Shown here in pieces: positions 49,826 through 60,136 of a stretch of 64,000 bases of DNA. The stretch spans positions 29,264,921-29,328,920 of the forward strand of contig OZ005601.1 in assembly GCA_963930655.1 (NCBI GenBank), read 5' to 3'. The position numbers were made by a program, and so were the translations under genes. Position 1 is the first letter of the stretch, and every line of letters starts with the position of its first letter. This DNA is from Myrica gale (Eukaryota; Streptophyta; Magnoliopsida; Fagales; Myricaceae). Below the pieces are notes generated by a model. The model ran no database searches. It was not told the origin of the DNA and was given only the letters and a program-made list of their open reading frames with translations.

Positions 49826-50139
49826 ATGTTAGAAGGAGATTCTCTTGAAGTTCGGCAGATTAAAGACCAGCAAGCCACACCCGACATGGCTTATCGAAGG
49901 AGAGATCATAACTGTGCGGCAGCTGTTATCTCAACACAATTTGTGGCAGCTTAATTGGATCCTACGTATTGGCATTTGGCAATATGTTGGTTCATAATGT
50001 GGCTATATGGGGTCTGCTCTCTGGTAGTTTTGGAGATTTTCTTAGTATGGATATGCCCCTGCTGCTATACTTGTAAGGATTCAGAGTGGGGCGGCTGATT
50101 TGTCGAAGTTAATTCCCTGTTTACTTACAAAAAAAAAAA
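49826..50139 (+). mobile_element. 5'-truncated LINE 3' end with 18-bp target duplication
   Basis: Exact 18-bp direct repeats GTATAGCTGGAAAAAGCT (49808-49825 and 50140-50157) flank a 314-bp segment ending in an A11 tract. The opening frame (LEVRQIKDQQATPDMAYRRR) resembles the end of the LINE RNase H domain, with a 3' UTR following. It ends eight bases short of the IPT stop codon, so it inserted in the immediate 3' UTR of that gene. Confidence 0.88.
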
Positions 50140-50164
50140 GTATAGCTGGAAAAAGCTGGAAAAC

Positions 50165-51319
50165 CTACTCCTCCAAGAACCGCTTCACAATCTTTACGCT
50201 TGGTTCCACCACCTGCCTCTCCCAAATTTCTGACCACCTCGTTCGCGAATCGTCTGACGTCATCATCATCGTCGTGAAAGCCTCCGTCGCGTCAAGCCTA
50301 CGAAGGTCCCACCCTGCACCTCTCAGTCGGAGGATCTTCCCTATCTGCGTCTTCGCCAGTTGACACGTGTTCTCCTTTATTTCTCTCACCGCCTCCTCGT
50401 ACGCGTGTAACGGCAGCGGATCGGTGCCACGCAAGGACCCCGGTGGGTACTTATTGAAATACCTGTCGAACTCGGGGACCCCGATGGCTTTCCTCAACCC
50501 GGTCCGAGACGCCGCCGAGTCGTAGGACGCTTCCGGATCTAAGAACTCGACCAACTCCTCGAGCATCCCCGAATCGAGCATGTCGTCGACTCGCTTTGAA
50601 AGGTACTCGGACAAGACCATGAACGACACGTCCACCCAGAGGAAACAACAGTTGTACCTCAGCTCGGACGAGACCGAGTGCGACCCGTCGAAGACATTCG
50701 CGTCAGGATTGAACCGGTCCACCACCAGCGCATGTATGAAGGAGTTGGACCCACCCGCGATGAGGGGCAGCTTCCTTCTAGAAGCGATGTCGGTGATGAT
50801 GGAGCCGGCGAGCTGGCGGAACTCGGAGGGGTTTAGCTCGCCGTCTTCCACGTCGACCTCGCCGAGCAGGTGGTGGGTGACGCCGCGTCGCTCGTGAAGA
50901 GGGACTTTGTTCGTCGTGATGTCGAGGCCTCTGTAGACTTGCATTTTGTCGGAGTTGATGATCTCGGCATGGAAGCGGGTGGCGAGTTCGATGGAGAGCT
51001 TGGTTTTTCCTGTGCCGGTTGCCCCCATGACGACGACGGTCTTCTCTTTCTTTCGGTGTCGACTGGAGGTGTTGATCGTCGTATTTGTGGTGGTAGAGTC
51101 CATGCGAGGCCAGCGAGGTCTAAGGTGTCTGGAGACAGATAAAAGAGAGGGGGAAACGATCCTTTGAGAATAACAACTGTGGGATAGCGAGGATGGAAAG
51201 GGAACAGGTGTCATAGGGGAGGGAATAAGGGACACTAGTACTGGTAAAGGCTGGGGTTTTACCGAGCTACATGTACAAGGAATGGTATTCGGACACAGGT
51301 ACAGCAGTCCCTCAGGCAC
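50165..51319 (-). CDS. IPT: Adenylate isopentenyltransferase (cytokinin synthase), intronless
   Basis: The 384-residue frame is uninterrupted. The first 72 residues are rich in S, P and L with few acidic residues, compatible with a plastid transit peptide. Translation could also start at M73, giving 312 residues without it. The P-loop GATGTGKT is at 99-106, followed by EIINSDKMQVYRGLDITTNK, RRGVTHHLLGE, PLIAGGSNSFIHAL, and the C-terminal region with RKAIGVPEFDRYF and AKTQIGKILRL. This order is the plant ADP/ATP-dependent IPT family, distinct from tRNA-IPT. The enzyme transfers dimethylallyl from DMAPP to ADP or ATP, the first step of trans-zeatin and isopentenyladenine synthesis. A LINE fragment sits directly after the stop codon. 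The paralog number cannot be fixed. Confidence 0.95.
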   Translation of the reverse strand: MPEGLLYLCPNTIPCTCSSVKPQPLPVLVSLIPSPMTPVPFPSSLSHSCYSQRIVSPSLLSVSRHLRPRWPRMDSTTTNTTINTSSRHRKKEKTVVVMGATGTGKTKLSIELATRFHAEIINSDKMQVYRGLDITTNKVPLHERRGVTHHLLGEVDVEDGELNPSEFRQLAGSIITDIASRRKLPLIAGGSNSFIHALVVDRFNPDANVFDGSHSVSSELRYNCCFLWVDVSFMVLSEYLSKRVDDMLDSGMLEELVEFLDPEASYDSAASRTGLRKAIGVPEFDRYFNKYPPGSLRGTDPLPLHAYEEAVREIKENTCQLAKTQIGKILRLRGAGWDLRRLDATEAFTTMMMTSDDSRTRWSEIWERQVVEPSVKIVKRFLEE

Positions 51320-51956
51320 TCTCCAAGAGAGACAAAGAGCGTGTGCGTACGTAGGTCTGTAGTAGCGCGAGGGCCGATGAGCAGTGCTGGTAGTATAGTT
51401 CTCTATCCTGCGCGTTGCGGAGTGCAGAAAGTGAGCGACGTGTGTTGTGTTGGGAGGGGAGGAGCCGAGGGGGGTTTTGTTTCACGAGAGAACAGGTGTT
51501 TGATCGTTAAAAATTTTAGGCTGGAAGGGTATGGAGTTAGTGAAAAGGTTAAGTTAATATATGAGAATTAGGTGAAAAAAAGCAGCGAAAAGATTTAAAT
51601 AAATATTATTAAAAAATTAATTGATAGACTGAGAGATTATTTTATAATTTTTTTATTCACGCCGAAATTTTAAGGCTATCGGCGATCAAACGCCCCATGG
51701 ATTGTCGTTTCTCTGTGGTTCAGTGATGGGCCTGGAAATTTGTTTATCTTGAAGGTTGTCACAAGATGTTCGAGTGGAATCCACATAATAACTAGGGTCC
51801 GTGACACAAGACTCTTGCATTGGGTGCTAGATTTAAAATATCTATAACTTGATAGGCTATTTTATTACGTAGAAGTATAATACTCTTTAAAATTACGTTC
51901 ATTATTTTTAAATTATCTCCATCTAGCGGAGATCGTCCCTGTTTGTTTTATTAAAC
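51320..51956. promoter_or_regulatory. Upstream region of the IPT gene
   Basis: GC-rich to about 51540, then AT-rich. No regulatory site could be singled out. Open frames here have no recognisable content. Confidence 0.4.
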
Positions 51957-51959
51957 TAA

Positions 51960-52158
51960 GGGTGCGTTTGTGTACTAAAATTTTACCCTCTCTAAAATTT
52001 TAACACAATTAAATATTACAATATAATCTCTCTCTCCCCATCAAATCATTACTATTTACTACAAAAAAATATAAAAAATTATCTCTCTCTTCACTTTTTC
52101 ACTAAACTCAATACCTAAAATTTTAACAACACTAAAATTTTACAACACAAACACAACC
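51960..52158. mobile_element. PIF/Harbinger-like MITE, copy 2
   Basis: It starts GGGTGCGTTTGTGTACTAAA and ends ACAAACACAACC, with TAA on both sides (51957-51959 and 52159-52161). By eye it is about 90% like the copy at 36146-36343, which suggests fairly recent spread of the family. Confidence 0.87.
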
Positions 52159-52617
52159 TAAATAAAATAATATCTTACATTACTGGTGTTTGTCAAATGA
52201 AGCCCACGGGTGAGCTCAAAACTAGAAACTTAATAACGGTGATCATATTTTTTTAGTGGTAAATTAATGTTAGCTGGTAATAGTGAAGTAATTTAAGAGA
52301 GGGTAGCTAACTTTCTCTTATCCTATATATAAATACTCACAAATTTTGGTTTTGCACTCTATAGAACTTAAGATGAGTCAAGATATTTCACAATTTCTCA
52401 ATCTAATTGTATGGTAAAATTTAGAGATAGAAAAATTATGGACGAAGCCACCATTGAACCTTAGGGGACTTCACACATAAAAATAAATTTTAAGTTAATT
52501 ACAAAAAAACCCCTCAATTTCCAACATATCCCAAAAGTAATGCAACTATGAATCATAGTTGCATTAACTGTCTTGTCTTATGACTCATCAATCAGATAGA
52601 TGAATTTAGATCCGGCC
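52159..52617. other. Intergenic DNA next to the plastid insertion, with a palindrome
   Basis: At 52538-52566 there is a perfect 14-bp inverted repeat with a single central base. Its left part (52535-52554) repeats 20 bases found inside the plastid insertion at 52681-52700, just at the 16S start. Confidence 0.85.
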
Positions 52618-53381
52618 CAAGTTATGCCTTGGAATGAAAGACAATTCAGAATCCGCTTCGTTTACGAACAAGGAAACTATAAGTAATGCAACTATGAATC
52701 TCATGGAGAGTTCGATCCTGGCTCAGGATGAACACTAGCGGCATGCTTAACACATGCAAGTCGGATGGGAAGTGGTATTTCCAGTGGTGAATGAGTGAGT
52801 AACGCGTAAGAACCTATCCTTGGGAGGGGAACAACAACTGAAAACGGTTGCTAATACCACATAGGCTGAGGAGCAAAAGGAGGAATCCGCCTGAGGAGGG
52901 GCTTGCGTTTGATTAGCTAGTTGGTGAGGCAATAGCTTACCAAGGCGATGATCAGTAGCTGGTCCGAGAGGATGATAAGCCACACTGGGACTGAGACACG
53001 ACCCAGACTCCTGCGGGAGGCAGCAGTGGGGAATTTTCCGCAATGGGTGAGAGCCTGACGGAGCAATGCCGCGTGGAGGTAGAAGGCCTACGGGTCGTGA
53101 ACTTCTTTTCCCGGAGAAGAAGCAATGACAGTATCTAGGGAATAAGCATCGGCTAACTCTGTACCAGTAGCCGCGGTAATACAGAGGATGCAATCGTTAT
53201 CCGGAATGATTGAGCTTAAAGCGTCTGTAGGAGGCTTTTTAAGTCCGCCGTTTAATCCTAGGGCTCAACCCTGGTCCGGTGGTGGAAACTACCAAGCTGG
53301 AGTACAGTAGGGGCAGAGGGAATTTTCGGTGGAGCGGTGAGATTGGAAAGAACACCAACGGTGAAAGCACTCTGTTGGGCC
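52618..53381 (+). pseudogene. rrn16: Nuclear copy of plastid DNA: 16S rRNA leader and 5' half
   Basis: The segment starts in the plastid spacer just before 16S (GTTATGCCTTGGAATGAAAG). It enters the 16S start at 52699 (TCTCATGGAGAGTTCGATCC) and continues through universal 16S landmarks (GGAGGCAGCAGTGGGGAATT, CAGTAGCCGCGGTAATACAG) to GGGCC at 53381, roughly the first half of the gene. Many sites show C to T or G to A changes at former CpG/CpNpG positions, for example GTGGTGAATGAGTGAG. A deletion of about 10 bases after GGAGCGGTGA removes the AATGCGTAGA stretch. These mark a methylated, non-functional nuclear insertion. No rRNA would be made from it. Confidence 0.97.
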
Positions 53382-54335
53382 TCTAATCTTTAACTCGTAT
53401 CAATCAGCCCCCTTAAACTTACGTAAATGTTTCATTGAAGTTTTTGACTCATTTTTAACGATGTTGTACTACGTTTTCTGTCACACGTGTTTTCGCGTGA
53501 GCTCCATCATATTAAAAGACAAAAATGACCCCACTTATGCGTTGAACTAACTTAGACAAAGCAAATAGAAGCTCATTTCTGTTCGAAGCAAAAACACGCC
53601 AACCTCCATTGTAAAACCAAATTTTCCAACGAGGCTGTCGGAACTCCACACAAGGTTTGGGTTAATCGTTTTCCTTTGTATATTCGCAAGTTACCTCTAT
53701 TATTCCTTCCCGATTTCCCTTAATTTGTTTGCAAATAGGTTCTTTTTATGTTAGGGTTTGTGAATCTGCAATACAATGTGAGGAGCTGGTGATTTTCCCC
53801 ACATTGAGTGCTTATTCATCAACAACCAAAATTTTGAGTGCTTATTCATCTTCTTTCTACTTTATTTCCAATTAGAAAGATTTGAAAGTAAAACATTAAA
53901 TCTGTTATAATTTCTGTTACTTTTTCCACTTTGCACTGATATAATTACATGTCAATTTTCTATTAATTCTTTGTACCTTTCTTTATTTTTTTTTTGTGAA
54001 TCCCGCTTAATGTTATAATATTGTTTGACATGCATGAATTATATATGGTGGACTATTTAGTTTAAAATTTGCTTAGATTATTTTGGACTGTTTTTAGTCT
54101 ATGGTAAAAATTTTGGCCATGTAGTTTTGATTTTCCTGGTGCTACATTGGTTGCTTAAATAGTAGGGTCTACGAGCTTAAATGTGGTATTCTAGGTAATA
54201 TACACTCATGAACAATGAATTTCATAGGTATTATATTTCTGATATACTTGTTTTGTTCTAATTTATGTAATATATATTTGTCTGTTAGATATAAGTCTTT
54301 TTCTTTTTAGCAATCAACAAACCTTTGTTATGTCT
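53382..54335. other. Intergenic DNA between the plastid insertion and the GRF remnant
   Basis: From about 53390 the style (CACTCCTTAAACTT-like text, CACACGTG) resembles Mutator-like foldback ends, but no partner arm was found. No gene is recognised. Confidence 0.4.
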
Positions 54336-54339
54336 TCTT

Positions 54340-54948
54340 TCAATATTGTTTCGAGCTCTTGGGTTACATAAAGTGGGGCAAGCTCTGTCGGCCCATAATG
54401 TTATTGTGGTGTCACAACCTACATGAAGACCTCGTACATGGAGCACAATTTTGGACATTGATTCTATAGTTGTTCGAACTATAAGATTAATCGTGAGTGT
54501 GAATTTTTTGTTTGGGTTGATCCTCCAATGTGTGACCATGAGAAAAAGTGTGTTGAAACGCATGAGAGATATGCAAGAACGTTTAAATGTCAATAAAAAA
54601 GAAGTGCAAATCCTAAAGGAGAAGGTTGAAAAACATGAGGAGGTTAAAAAACACAAGGATTTTCTCCAAAAATATCGTGAGAATGAGAAGAAGCACAATG
54701 AGGAGTTTGAAAAACATCGCAAGCTTGTGAAGAAGTACAAGGTCGCTTTGACAATATTGTCAATTGTTGTAGTATGTCTATTTACTAAATTAGTAGTCTT
54801 TTGGGAAACTAAGATGATATGTGCATTTGTAATCCCAGGTTTGTTTGTAAGTTGTAGTTTTATATGTGATCATTGTTATGTAAAACTAGCACCTTTTGTA
54901 TCACAAATTCTGTCAATGGTTATTATGCTATTTAATGTCATTTTGTAG
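54340..54948 (+). pseudogene. GRF-type zinc-finger protein with coiled coil and membrane segment, frameshifted
   Basis: Frame 3 at 54489-54560 reads NRECEFFVWVDPPMCDHEKK, the second half of the plant GRF zinc finger (C-x-FF-x-W-x-D-PPMC). The upstream half is degenerate: RPRTW replaces NPGRxF, and its cysteines are not seen. The following part lies in another frame (54541-54948) and reads as a charged coiled coil of about 65 residues (KEVQILKEKVEKHEEVKK), then a membrane helix (VALTILSIVVVCLFTKLVVF) and a hydrophobic tail. Small GRF plus coiled coil plus C-terminal membrane proteins are common in plants, so the parts belong together. A frameshift separates them. An intron at the shift could rescue it, but no good splice pair is visible. 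Confidence 0.7.
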
Positions 54949-55660
54949 TTTTATTGTCCTTTTGTTTTTATTACTCTTTAATGTTTCAGCTTGCAAATGA
55001 CGAGGAACTGGTCTTGCCTAGTTTACATGAATCATATTTGTTAATGAACTAGGATGAAGAAGAAATAGGATGCATGCGGTTTCGCTTCAAATTCATAGCA
55101 AAAAAAGAATGCATGTAGCTTACGAAAAATTCTTAAATTTATCAAATCCTTATATATATAATATGCTTTATATATGTACATATTTATTTATCCTTTTGCA
55201 TTTGAAAGCAACATGATAATTATCTTGAAACAAAATTAGTCTTTTCAACGTTGAATTGATCGAACTGCTGCTTAATTATCATATTACTTCATTAGGTTTT
55301 TTATAATTCGATCCGTCGTCTCTATCATTTTCTGCTTAGCTAGCTCAAACTTATATCTGACTGTCAAATCATCCTAATCACCAAAGTACTATATGGATGA
55401 ACATGGAGAGAAGAATGGGCTAGCTTGTAGTCCCATTTTTTTAATTGGAATGATAAGCTTCACGCCGGACAACATGATTTCACAGGTCTAACCACTGAAA
55501 TCCGCACAACACTGATATATGACAATAGAATGGCATTCGTACATTAAACTCCAACATTATTGTCGGCCTCTACCTTTAGTTTATAGCACTTTGGTTTCAT
55601 GATGAGGGCAATGTCGGAGAGTGAAAAATCTTGTCCTGCGTCGTCGGAGTAGTACAGAAG
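54949..55660. other. Intergenic DNA
   Basis: No gene is recognised. Confidence 0.5.
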
Positions 55661-55668
55661 TTTGAAGG

Positions 55669-56842
55669 CAGAGGCGGAACGAAGGGGTAGCGACCCTGGG
55701 TGGTCGCTACCCCTCACGCCACAAAATTTTTTTTTTCATTACTTTATTATTTAAAAAAAAAAAAAATTAAGTTGGCCTGGGCCCGATACCCCTGAAGCTC
55801 AGGCTCAGACCAACTATACATATATTTTACACATAAAGCATGTACCCGATACCCCTGACCCAGAAAACTGCAATAACATCGTCTGACATTTTCTATCAGT
55901 CCACACAGCAGAAATGAGCTAAACTGGCACCATCAGTCCTCACACCTCTCACTCTCTCATTTTTTGCTTTTTTTTTTCCTTATTTTTGCATATTATATTA
56001 AAAAAAACTTAAAAGCTCCTATTGTAACCTTTTGCAAAAAAAATATTGTTCAATTATTTGGATAGTACGGTTGCAGGTTGTTCTCGCGACCCACTTTTTT
56101 TCTTCCCTGGGTATACCCTCGCTGGGTGTCTGTGAAAATCTCGATGTCTGATCATAAGAGCCAGGTGTTGTTTCCTCTATCCACTATGTATGGACGTTAA
56201 CTTAGTCAAAGAATGAAAGAAAAAAAAAACGAAGAAAAAGTTGATTGCCAAAATTTGCAGAACAAAGTTGATTGCCAAAATATCATGAGGCGGATGAGTA
56301 TTTTGCACTTCTAGGTAGACAAATGTGTCATTGCATGGAGCAAAGGGAAGCACTAATTTTAGAACTTCAGCAATTAATGTTTGTTTCTATATTTTGACAA
56401 CTGTTGTACTGTTTTGCTTTTGTGGAATTGGCTGCCATCTATTTTTCACTGTTTATTTGAATCTCCATATGTGTTTATGAACAGGAGACTTCACTTTGCA
56501 TCTCCACATGTATTTGCATCTCCACATGGCTTTTAGTAACTGGAACATAATATATTGATACATTCATTTTATTTTATTTTATTTAGATAATGGATAAGTT
56601 TGTCACAAGAGAACGAAGCCGTTTTGTAACATTTTCAAAATATGTAAAATCGTAGGATGCAATTGTCACCTCTCAGTCGCAGTACATAGCACGGTACATT
56701 GTAATATTTTTAATGCTTTTAGTCTTTAATTTTTTATATTATAATTGTAAGACAATTTTTAGCATTATAAAGGAAAAAAAAAATTTATCATTTCGTCTTT
56801 AGAATTTGACCCCCCTGAATTTTGGTCCTGATTCCGCCACTG
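55669..56842. mobile_element. hAT element with CAGAGGCGGAA ends and exact 8-bp duplication
   Basis: The 1174-bp element starts CAGAGGCGGAACGAAGGG. The right end read inward is CAGTGGCGGAATCAGGAC. TTTGAAGG flanks it exactly (55661-55668 and 56843-56850). It shares its right part with the element at 36485-37399. No transposase is recognisable, so it is non-autonomous. GGTGGTCGCTACCCC near the left end is part of a short hairpin with GGGGTAGCGACC. Confidence 0.93.
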
Positions 56843-56850
56843 TTTGAAGG

Positions 56851-57633
56851 TTGAGGGATAATGCAAATCTCAGTAAACACCATGCACGCTGATACAAGTA
56901 CTACAGAAGAAATGACAGATTCAGATTTCCTGAAGAATAATGCCAGATTTTATTTGTTCAATTAGTTAAACAATCAGTTCATGGGTGAACCGATTGGTAA
57001 AAAAGAATGAATAGCGACTTATCAGGAAGAAACTTTTTGTGACAGAAAGAGGATCGAAAAGCCTTTTTTTCAAATGGGAAAATTCCACAAATTTTTTTCC
57101 AAGAGCATCCATGCATATTTCATTCAAAGAATATTTGCAGAGTCTGAAGTGCAAATCATTTTCTTACACCGACCACTTTGGCCAAATTCTTTCTCTCGAT
57201 GAAAACGAGAACCAAACCATGATTTTTGGCCGACATTCTTCGCTGAATATCCCTTTTTAAGCCCTTGACCTTAATTGCTTCAAAGTTTGAAATCAACCTT
57301 GTGATCGCTCCCATTAGTTTTTCCAACTCATCACACAATCGCAGCAGTCCGAATCTTGGAAACCACTCGAAGGGTGTAAACGTGTCATCACCTAAAACCC
57401 CCATCACCTAATCAGAGAGGTGGAATAATTTGTGTATTTTCACGACTAAAGAACTTCATAAGGAGTTTGTTAAACATCATTTCTAGTCATGTGAAACCCC
57501 CTCTTTTCCCTTTCAGAGAAAGTGCAGGGCTGCGGTATTAGCAGATTAGAAGTCTTAAAAGATTAGGTCTTGACAGTTCGATCCTCGAAGGTGACTTGCT
57601 ATTAGTCATCACAGCCATGCGAGACTGAGATTT
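56851..57633. other. Intergenic DNA
   Basis: Open stretches at 57039-57260 (+) and 57407-57156 (-) overlap in antisense and have no recognisable domain. Part of this may be old coding or transposon sequence. Confidence 0.4.
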
Positions 57634-57822
57634 AGGATGTGTTCGGTTTGTTTGAATCCTCAAGATTCTTTAGAATTCTCAGAATATAAAATTTTTTACA
57701 ACCAAATATCATTTTTAACAGAACATACAAATAACTACAACACGCATACCAATAAAATTAACTTCACCTAAAAATTCTCAAAACACAAAAAATTTTCAAA
57801 ATTAACTCTAACCGAACATCCT
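57634..57822. repeat. MITE, GGATRYGTTCGGTT family, copy 3
   Basis: It starts AGGATGTGTTCGGTTTG and ends TAACCGAACATCCT, a good terminal inverted repeat. The interior CATACCAATAAAATTAACTTC is shared with the copies at 29672 and 35150. Confidence 0.78.
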
Positions 57823-58121
57823 CTTAATAAAAAACAAATCTAACTTTTTAAAACTGGTCACGTCATTTAATGATGTGAAAAGATAAAATGACTTGACCAA
57901 CCTTAAAATATTTAATTTATTTTTTTAAATCACAACCAGCTTTATACTGAATCCTCTCTCACCACTAAATCGGTTCATAATTTCCAATATTGTTACCAAC
58001 TTTTACATACTTGTTATGACTAAAGAAAGCTATGGCGAAGTCAAACCAAATAGTACGTCGATTCGTGTAAGTGGGAAGGAATTAAAGTAATCTCAGCCAT
58101 GAGGCAATATATATATATATA

Positions 58122-58689
58122 GCGGTGGAGCTAGGAATGCAATCTAAGGGCAAATTGTTAAGAAAAAATGATAAAAAAAATACTACGTAATGCAAAAAAA
58201 AATATCTTTAAAAGTTAAAATATTAAAAGCTTAAAAATTAAAAATAATAAAATATTAAAATACACATTTCGTACTATTTGAATTAAGACACCTACCAGAT
58301 GGACCCTCCCTTGGATATATATGCTTATATATCTTTGTCGTCTAAATTATATTGACTTACAAAATTAAAGCATTCAAGCAAGTGAACTTTTTTGCAAAAA
58401 GAAACTGGATGTATAGAAATAGTGAAGGCGCCGCACATTGAAAGTATGGTTTTGAGAAAAGGCTTATGAAATCCTGAAGAAGATCAGCTGTCAGCTTACA
58501 TAAAGCTATACGACACTTGGAATTGGAGTCATATGCCAAGAGCTGGGCAGAGAAGGGGAGCGGGCTGAGTTTTCAGTAGGCCAAGGGGGCAGGTTTGGTA
58601 AAAAAAATATTAAAAATTAGGTGTAAATTTTTTTAAGGAGGAGCCAGGGGTTGTGACCCCTGTTCGCCACCCTTTGCCTCCGCCTGTGT
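58122..58689. repeat. Probable decayed hAT relative
   Basis: It starts near GCGGTGGAGCTAGGAATG and ends near CCTTTGCCTCCGCCTG. Read inward, the ends match in the CGGWGG core used by the hAT family at 36485 and 55669. The target duplication lies in TA repeats and is unreadable. Confidence 0.45.
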
Positions 58690-58710
58690 AATAATATATA
58701 TATATATATA

Positions 58711-58992
58711 TGCCTAAAGAATCAAGGGAGTCGGGATCACCGACTCCATTACTCCATTCAAACTGTTCAAAGCTACATCTTGCAGATACAATCGGTCTTG
58801 GCTCATTTCCTCAGCCAATAAAAGAGTCCAGGTTCAATTGATATATATATATTACATATGCCTAAAGAATCAAGGGAGTCGGGATCACCGACGATCCATT
58901 ACTCCATTCAAACAGTTCAAAGCTACATAGTGCAGATACAATCGGTCTTGGTTCATTTCCTCAGCCAATAAAAGAGTCCAGGTTCAATTGAT
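58711..58992. repeat. 148-bp direct duplication
   Basis: Two copies, 58711-58842 and 58859-58992, both start TGCCTAAAGAATCAAGGGAG and end GGTTCAATTGAT, separated by a TATATA tract. By eye they differ at only a few bases, so the duplication is recent. Confidence 0.95.
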
Positions 58993-59627
58993 CATTTCCA
59001 TTTTCCAATTTGGCATGAGGCCGGACTCTGCCAAGACACAAATTGACTGCCATACGTTCACCAACTGCCACTAACCCATATGAGTCTCGAGGCTTTCATC
59101 ACTAAAGCATATGAAAGAGACTGAAATGGGATTAAGCTCCTAAAATATAAAAGATTAAGCTTGCTTAGCTTTCACACCACTTGGCATCATTACAATAGGA
59201 CATCGCATTTCGGGTCAGTTTCTGGGGCCGCCAAACTCATCATGATCATGGAGTTATGCGTTCTTGTTTATGGGAAGAGTAATATTAGACAATTGGGCTA
59301 AATTTTCTATGAAAAATTACGTGAACTTAATACGTACAAACCAGGTAGTATTGGGTCTAAGTCATTAAATTAAGCTACAACCTACGTCGCTAAGTGTGGA
59401 AGCTGACAAGCTGTTAAGAGTACTGGAACCCACCAACGTCAACATTAAAATGGTTTTTTAATTATTTTCTCTTTTCTTTAATGTGTGTTTTTTTTAAAAA
59501 GGTTGAGATTCTTAATGACCCACTAATACCCACCTTATGTAATTAATATTTGGTGAAATGGGACAACAACGTTATGACTATCGAGGCTTGTCTCTTTCGA
59601 GAAACAAACCATGTTAAAATAATAACC
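58993..59627. other. Intergenic DNA
   Basis: Nothing is recognised. Confidence 0.5.
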
Positions 59628-59640
59628 AAGTTGTGCATGC

Positions 59641-60123
59641 CTCGGTGGAGCTTCTCGGCGACGGCATGACGTTCTTCGGTGTGCTTGTGCCCGGTGGTCG
59701 GCTTCAGCAGCTCCAGCGCTTCAATGTCGTCCTGGTCCGACAGCCCTCTTCCGGTTTATGGATATCCACGCTCCACTCTTGAGACGCGTGGATCTGACGT
59801 GCCGGATGTGTTTGCATGTTTTTTTGGCTGAACTTCTCCCCCGTGCGTGCTTTTGTTGCAGGTGCTTGTCGGTTTCTTCCTCTGGCGACGGTTTCCGTTC
59901 TCGGTATGGTGTAGTGTCTCGGATCTGTGGATCCGGATTTGGTTTGTGAGTCTGTTGACCCTGTTGTTTTTGGCCTTTATGACCTAGCCTTTGCTATCAA
60001 TGAAATCGATGTAATGGGTCTTGGTGCCCCTATGATCGTCTCCGGCCTTGGTTGGTTCCGACTGTGGTGCTTGCATTCTCTTCCCCGGTGTAATGAAGTC
60101 CACCTTTGCTTAGAGAAAAAAAA
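59641..60123 (+). mobile_element. Short poly(A) retroelement with 13-bp target duplication
   Basis: Exact 13-bp direct repeats AAGTTGTGCATGC lie at 59628-59640 and 60124-60136. The 483-bp insert is GC/T-rich, ends in TTAGAG followed by A tract, and carries ACGCGTGGATCTGACGTGCC (from about 59783), the segment shared with 29860-30776 and 37698-38568. It has no domain-bearing frame. It is therefore a SINE-like or heavily shortened LINE copy mobilised by target-primed reverse transcription. Confidence 0.88.
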
Positions 60124-60136
60124 AAGTTGTGCATGC

